Below are positions 59,717-64,000 of a DNA stretch of 64,000 bases, in pieces. The position numbers were made by a program, and so were the translations under genes. Position 1 is the first letter of the stretch. Each line of letters opens with the position of its first letter. Origin of the DNA: Sphaerotilus hippei. Its GTDB lineage: Bacteria; Pseudomonadota; Gammaproteobacteria; Burkholderiales; Burkholderiaceae_C. A model generated the notes under the pieces. The model did not search any database. It was not told where the DNA came from and saw only the letters and a program-made list of their open reading frames with translations. The DNA is taken from positions 105,269 through 169,268 of the forward strand of contig NZ_QJJS01000011.1 of the NCBI RefSeq assembly GCF_003201595.1, read 5' to 3'.

Positions 59717-60663
59717 TTCAGCCACGCGCCTGCCCGCACCAGATCGGTCAGCCGGATGTGGCCCCGCACCGGTCCGGCCGCCTCGCCCACGGCCATCTCG
59801 TCGACGCCGTGCAGCACCATCGTCGACAGCGCCTCACGCAGCGTGCAGTCCGCTGGCAGCGCTTCGAGCGTGCGGTCGCCCGCCGGTGCGCCGGGGCGGA
59901 CGTGATCGGCCAGCGTCTGCCGCTCCAGCAGGCGCAGGCCGAGATCGCTGCGGCCGATGAAGTTCCTCACCCGCTCGCTGGCCGGCCGCGTCAGCAGTTC
60001 CAGCGGTGTGCCGGCCTGGGCGATGCGACCGCCGTCCAGCAGCACGAGGCGACTGGCGAGTCTCATGGCCTCGTCGATGTCGTGCGTCACCAGCACGATG
60101 GTCTTGCCCGACATCCGGTGGATGCGCAGCAGTTCGTCCTGCAGCGCCAGCCGGGTGACCGGATCGAGCGCGCCGAAGGGCTCATCCATCAGCAGCACCT
60201 CCGGATCGGCGGCCAGCGCCCGGGCCACGCCGACCCGTTGCTGCTGTCCGCCCGACAGCTCGTGAGGGTAGCGGTCCCGGTACTCGGCCGGTTCAAGCTG
60301 CAGCAGCGTCAGCAACTCGTCGACCCGGTCCCGGATGCGTGCGGCCGGCCACGCCAGCAGCCGTGGCACGCAGGCGATGTTGCGCTCCACCGTCCAGTGC
60401 GGAAACAGCCCGATCGACTGGATCGCATAACCCATGCGGCGGCGCAGGTCCTCGGGCCTCAGGCGCCGGATCGGCTCGCCGGCGAAGAGGATCTTCCCGC
60501 TGTCGTGCTCGACCAGCCGGTTGATCATCTTCAGCGTCGTCGACTTGCCCGAGCCCGAGGGGCCGATCAGCACGAGCAGCTCGCCCGCGCGGATGTGCAG
60601 CGACAGCCGATCCACGGCCACCTGACCGTGGTGGTGCTTGCTGACCTGCTGGAATTCGATCAT
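59713..60663 (-). CDS. osmoprotectant ABC transporter ATP-binding protein (YehX/OpuCA type)
   Basis: Cytosolic ABC ATPase of 316 residues. Walker A is GPSGSGKST (about 33-41), the Q loop lies in '[20 protein letters not shown]', the signature is LSGGQQQR and Walker B is [14 protein letters not shown]-terminal CBS-like segment ('[22 protein letters not shown]') follows, as in ionic-strength-sensing OpuA/OpuC ATPases. Overlaps both neighbours by four bases, so the genes are tightly coupled. Confidence 0.93.
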   Translation of the reverse strand: MIEFQQVSKHHHGQVAVDRLSLHIRAGELLVLIGPSGSGKSTTLKMINRLVEHDSGKILFAGEPIRRLRPEDLRRRMGYAIQSIGLFPHWTVERNIACVPRLLAWPAARIRDRVDELLTLLQLEPAEYRDRYPHELSGGQQQRVGVARALAADPEVLLMDEPFGALDPVTRLALQDELLRIHRMSGKTIVLVTHDIDEAMRLASRLVLLDGGRIAQAGTPLELLTRPASERVRNFIGRSDLGLRLLERQTLADHVRPGAPAGDRTLEALPADCTLREALSTMVLHGVDEMAVGEAAGPVRGHIRLTDLVRAGAWLK

Positions 60664-61832
60664 GGCGTCCTGTGCGCCGACAGCAGGCCGGCGATGAGCT
60701 TGAACAGGCTGTCGGCGAGCACGGACAGTCCCACCACCGGCAGGACCCCCAGCAGCACGAGGTCGAGGGCGCTGCTGAGCAGGCCCTGGAACATCACCGC
60801 CCCGAAGCCCCCGGCCCCGATCAGGGCCGCGACCACCGCCAGACCGATCGCCTGCACCGTGGTCACGCGCAGTCCGGCGAGCCACACTGGCAGCGCCAGC
60901 GGCAGCTCCACCTGCCGGAAGATCTGCAACTCGCTCATGCCCATGCCCCGGGCCGATTCGATCACCGTCGGCGCCACCTGGCCCAGGCCGGCGCTGATGC
61001 TGCGCACCATCGGCAGCAGCGAGTACAGCGTCAGCGCGATGATCGCCGGTGCCGGGCCGATGCCGCTGATGCCCCACTGCGCCAGCAGCGGCCAGCGGGC
61101 CGACAGCGCAGCGAGCGGGCCCATCAGCAGGGCGAAGAGCGCGATCGACGGCACGGTCTGCACGAGGTTGAGCAGCGCCAGCAGCGGTGCGGCCAGCGTG
61201 GCGCGGCGCGAGATCAGCACCCCGGTCGGCACGGCGATCAGCAGGGTGGCGAGCAGGGTGGCGGCCACCAGCAGCAGGTGCCGCTGCAGGGCGGCATCGA
61301 ACACGTCCTGGCGGTTGTCGTACTCCTTCATCAGCGACAGCTGATCGAGTCCGCCCTGCAGCAGCAGCGTGGCGAGCGGCCCCAGCAGCAGCAGGCCGAC
61401 GGCCGGTGGCCACAGGCGCGGCACGTCCGGCCCGCGTGCGGCCTCGCTGGCGGCCAGGCCGCACAGCACGATCAGCACCCAGTAGCCCCCGCCCAGCGAG
61501 GTGCGGCCCAGCGGCAGGTCGTCCGACACCAGCGCGGCGGCATGGCTGCCCGCCAGCCAGGTGAGGCCGGCGATGGTGCCGGCGGCCCCCAGCGCGATCA
61601 GCAGGCGGGTCGACCGTGCGCTCGCGGGCCGCGCCAGGGCGAGCAGCCACAGCAGCAGCGGGGCCAGCACCAGAGCGCGCCGGCCCTGTGCGACCTCGGC
61701 CAGCAACAGCCCGGTGCCGGTCACCAGCCGGTTCGGTGCCTGGGTCAGGAATGGCAGGCCGAGGGCGGCCAGCAGCAAGCCGCCCAGCAGCAACGGCAGC
61801 ACCCGCTGGTGGGCCTGCGTCGACACCGGCAC
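60660..61832 (-). CDS. osmoprotectant ABC transporter permease (YehY/OpuCB type, long form)
   Basis: Permease of 390 residues with about 9-10 helices, longer at the N-terminus than its partner (253), as in E. coli YehY. The C-terminal half has the EAA loop 'VIESARGMGMSELQIFRQVELPLALPVWLAG' (near residues 265-295) and 'GAGGFGAVMFQGL'. The start is GTG 61832, three bases beyond the TAG of the binding-protein gene; no Shine-Dalgarno is obvious, consistent with coupled translation. Confidence 0.9.
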   Translation of the reverse strand: MPVSTQAHQRVLPLLLGGLLLAALGLPFLTQAPNRLVTGTGLLLAEVAQGRRALVLAPLLLWLLALARPASARSTRLLIALGAAGTIAGLTWLAGSHAAALVSDDLPLGRTSLGGGYWVLIVLCGLAASEAARGPDVPRLWPPAVGLLLLGPLATLLLQGGLDQLSLMKEYDNRQDVFDAALQRHLLLVAATLLATLLIAVPTGVLISRRATLAAPLLALLNLVQTVPSIALFALLMGPLAALSARWPLLAQWGISGIGPAPAIIALTLYSLLPMVRSISAGLGQVAPTVIESARGMGMSELQIFRQVELPLALPVWLAGLRVTTVQAIGLAVVAALIGAGGFGAVMFQGLLSSALDLVLLGVLPVVGLSVLADSLFKLIAGLLSAHRTP

Positions 61833-61835
61833 GGC

Positions 61836-62792
61836 CTACTTCACCAGGCCCCTGGCCTTCAGGTGGGCGGCGGCGACCTTGCGGGCGTCTTCCCCGCCCA
61901 GCGCGATGCGGGCGTTCAGTGCCTGCAGCGTCGGGCCGTCCAGCGACCTGAAGACCGGGGCGAGCAGTTCGGCGATCTTCGGATGGCGCGCCAGCACCTC
62001 GGCCCGCACGATGGGCGCGGGCGCGTAGATCGGCTGCACCCCCTTGGGATCGTCCAGCACCACCAGGCCCAGCGCGGCCACCGGCCCGTCGGTGCCGTAG
62101 GCCATCGCGGCATTGACGCCGGAGGTCTTTTCGCTGGCGGCCTTGATCGTCACGGTCGTGTCGCCACCGGCCAGCGTCAGCAGCTGGTCCTGGCGCAGCT
62201 TGAAGCCGTAGGCGGCCTGGAAGGCGGGCAGGGCGTCGGGGCGTTCGACGAACTCGGCCGAAGCCGCGAGCTTGAAGCTGCCGCCACCACCGATCCAGCG
62301 GCCCAGGTCGGCCAGCGTGCGCAGCTGGTGGGCCTGGGCGACGTCCTTGCGGATCGCGATGGCCCAGGTGTTGTTGGCCGGGGCGGGGGGCAGCCAGACG
62401 ATCCGGTGGGCCTTGAAATCGAGCGCCTTGACCTTCTGGTAGCCCGCCTCGGCCTCCTTCCAGGCCGGATCCTTGTCGAGCGAGAAGAAGAAGGCGCCGT
62501 TGCCGGTGTATTCGGGGTAGAGGTCGATCTCGCCGGCGGTGATCGCCCCGCGCACGATCTTGGTGTTGCCCAGCTGCAGCCGGTTCTCGGTGCGGATGCC
62601 ACCGGCCTCGAGCGTCTGCAGGATCAGCTGGCCCAGCAGCGAGCCTTCGGTGTCGATCTTGGAGCCGACCCTCACGGCCTGGGCTTGCGCCTGCACGGCC
62701 GTGCCGGACATCAACAGCCCCAGCAGGGTGCCGTTGAACACCCGCCGGGTGACGCCGGGCCGCAGCAATCGTCGCATCATGGTGCCGGGCAT
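61836..62792 (-). CDS. osmoprotectant-binding protein (OsmF/YehZ type)
   Basis: Periplasmic binding protein of 318 residues with an N-terminal signal (about residues 15-40, ending AQAQA). The mature part starts 'VRVGSKIDTEGSLLGQLILQTLEAGG' and includes 'GEIDLYPEYTGNG', typical of OpuAC-type choline/betaine binding. First gene of the four-gene osmF-yehYXW-like operon, in the same order as in E. coli. Gene order indicates use in osmotic adaptation, though E. coli YehZYXW has low affinity for betaine. Confidence 0.92.
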   Translation of the reverse strand: MPGTMMRRLLRPGVTRRVFNGTLLGLLMSGTAVQAQAQAVRVGSKIDTEGSLLGQLILQTLEAGGIRTENRLQLGNTKIVRGAITAGEIDLYPEYTGNGAFFFSLDKDPAWKEAEAGYQKVKALDFKAHRIVWLPPAPANNTWAIAIRKDVAQAHQLRTLADLGRWIGGGGSFKLAASAEFVERPDALPAFQAAYGFKLRQDQLLTLAGGDTTVTIKAASEKTSGVNAAMAYGTDGPVAALGLVVLDDPKGVQPIYAPAPIVRAEVLARHPKIAELLAPVFRSLDGPTLQALNARIALGGEDARKVAAAHLKARGLVK

Positions 62793-62853
62793 CGTGGGGT
62801 CCTTGCGTGAAATGGGTGTTCTTTCACTATAGACGACCGGTGCCTGCCGGCGC

Positions 62854-63675
62854 TCAGGTGTCCAGCGTCTCGATCAGGCAATCGAAATCGAGCCAGCGCT
62901 CGACGAAGTCGTGCAGCGTGCGGGCGTCTCCGGTGGTCCACAACCGGGCGGGTGCTGCCGCGGCGGGTGACCGGTCGACCGGTGCAGGGGGCAGCGCGGC
63001 GCAGAGGGACTCGGTGCGCCGTGCGACGGCCTCCGAGGTGTCGACCAGCTGCACGTTCGGTCCCATCTCGGCCTGGATGTGATGGGCCACGAACGGGTAG
63101 TGGGTGCAGCCCAGCACCACCGTGTCGACGTCCTGCTCCCGCAGCGGCGCGCAGCTGGCGGCCACCCGCTCCCGGACGGGGCCGGCATCGACCTGGCCCG
63201 ATTCGATCGCGGCGGCCAGTCCGGGACAGGGCTGCAGCCGCAGGTCGATGTGGGCGGCGTGGGCCAGCGCGAGCAGGCGGAAGCGCTCGCTGCGCAGCGT
63301 GCCGGTGGTGGCCATCACGCCCACGCGACCGTTGCGTGTCAGCGACGCCGCGGGCTTCACGCCGGGCTCGACGCCGACGATCAGGCCGTCGGGATAACGT
63401 GTCCGCACGCTGGAGGCCGCCGCCGCGGTGGCCGTGTTGCAGGCGATCACCAGGATCTGCGCACCCTGCGACTTGAGGAAGGCCGCGATGGCCAGGGAGC
63501 GCTCGCAGACGTAGTCGTCCCCCCGCTCTCCATAGGGCGCATGACCCGAGTCGGCCACGTACAGCAGCCGGGCCCGGGGCAACCGCTGCCGGATCGCCCG
63601 CAGCACCGACAGGCCACCCAGTCCGGAGTCGAAGACGCCGATGCGTGGCGCGCTGTAGGGGTCGGCCGGTGTCAT
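62854..63675 (-). CDS. murI: glutamate racemase
   Basis: Cofactor-independent racemase of 273 residues supplying D-glutamate for peptidoglycan. The two catalytic cysteines are Cys79 in 'IACNTAT' and Cys190 in 'LGCTHYP'. Other motifs are 'GVFDSGLGGLSVL' and 'ADSGHAPYGERG'. It is close to the osmoprotectant operon but has 61 bases between, and no common function is expected. Confidence 0.96.
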   Translation of the reverse strand: MTPADPYSAPRIGVFDSGLGGLSVLRAIRQRLPRARLLYVADSGHAPYGERGDDYVCERSLAIAAFLKSQGAQILVIACNTATAAAASSVRTRYPDGLIVGVEPGVKPAASLTRNGRVGVMATTGTLRSERFRLLALAHAAHIDLRLQPCPGLAAAIESGQVDAGPVRERVAASCAPLREQDVDTVVLGCTHYPFVAHHIQAEMGPNVQLVDTSEAVARRTESLCAALPPAPVDRSPAAAAPARLWTTGDARTLHDFVERWLDFDCLIETLDT

Positions 63676-63906
63676 GCAGGAAGCGGGGTCGAGGTGGATC
63701 GGTCGGGGGCGCCAGTCTAGCGCCGGGCCCGATCGACGGCGTCGTGCGGCAAAAAGATGGAGTGCCGGAAAAAAGTTGCCCTAAAATAGAACGGTCGTGC
63801 TTTTTTGGTCTGCGTCACCTGCCGTGCCATCGCACCGTCGACGCGACACCGCTGCGGTGCCTCGCTCCCCATTCCGATTCCTTGCATAGCCTCTGGAGAA
63901 ATTCGC

Positions 63907-64000
63907 ATGAAAGCACTGGTCCCCGTGAAGAGGGTGGTCGACTACAACGTCAAGGTTCGGGTGAAGACGGACGGGACGGGGGTGGAGACGGCCAACGTGA
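63907..64000 (+). CDS. etfB: electron transfer flavoprotein beta subunit, N-terminal fragment
   Basis: Only 31 codons are present before the window ends. The start, ATG 63907 with GGAGAA upstream, reads '[20 protein letters not shown]', the very conserved N-terminus of bacterial EtfB, which binds AMP and with EtfA passes electrons from acyl-CoA dehydrogenases to ETF-quinone oxidoreductase. A TAAAAT at 63782-63787 in an A/T-rich tract between murI and etfB may be its -10, but no -35 is clear. Confidence 0.88.
   Translation, partial: MKALVPVKRVVDYNVKVRVKTDGTGVETANV

Overview
The window is about 64 kb of GC-rich (roughly 70 percent by eye) gene-dense bacterial chromosome. Gene content and order point to a betaproteobacterium of the order Burkholderiales: grpE-dnaK-dnaJ, dnaG-rpoD, exbB-exbD-lpxK-trm112-kdsB, tig-clpP-clpX-lon, a tctDE/tctCBA tricarboxylate system, Burkholderia-type porin and an EtfB start all match that group. 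The species cannot be fixed from sequence alone. I see no rRNA, phage, insertion sequence, transposase, plasmid function or CRISPR array; this is core and near-core chromosome rather than an island.

Layout. 1-7.3 kb: small metabolic genes, mostly on the minus strand (a truncated 2OG-Fe oxygenase, two EamA exporters, Tas-type aldo/keto reductase on plus, a glutaredoxin-like protein, ridA, plsY, ybaK, a PcaC-like protein, a YciO/YrdC protein and a PHP phosphatase). 7.4-13.1 kb: signalling genes, namely a PAS-GGDEF-EAL protein translationally coupled to a membrane-anchored solute-binding protein, and a TPR protein with a degenerate receiver domain. 13.2-17.9 kb: chaperone operon hslR-grpE-dnaK-dnaJ with heat-shock-type promoters before grpE and probably dnaK. 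18-24.7 kb: tctDE divergent from tctCBA, followed by a porin. 24.7-31.2 kb: hemH, a HAD phosphatase, a SnoaL/NTF2-like protein, an SbmA/YddA-like ABC exporter, purT and a cyclase-FHA fusion. 31.3-38.7 kb: rpoD, dnaG, ggt and adk. 38.8-42 kb: the envelope operon exbB-exbD-lpxK-trm112-kdsB. 42.4-44.4 kb: xseA and sodB. 44.5-47.5 kb: hpnCDE squalene synthesis. 47.6-51.9 kb: an RND efflux pair behind a strong promoter with a TetR-like operator. 52-58.9 kb: tRNA-Leu, tig-clpP-clpX-lon and a Gly-Cys-Gly-Leu-Gly tRNA array. 58.9-62.8 kb: an OsmF/YehYXW osmoprotectant ABC transporter. 62.9-64 kb: murI and the start of etfB.

How the genes work together. Protein quality control is strongly represented: Hsp70 system, Hsp15, trigger factor, ClpXP and Lon. 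Envelope synthesis is represented by PlsY, LpxK, KdsB, MurI and HpnCDE. C4/C6 acid uptake combines a two-component sensor, a tripartite transporter and probably the adjacent porin.

Nothing in the window is clearly a novel defence or mobile system. The most unusual items are the anchored binding protein coupled to a c-di-GMP enzyme, the Asp-to-Glu receiver domain fused to TPRs, the cyclase-FHA fusion, the orphan TetR-like operator before the RND pump, and the expanded tRNA-Gly array. Long antisense open frames are artefacts of GC-rich codon usage and were not annotated.
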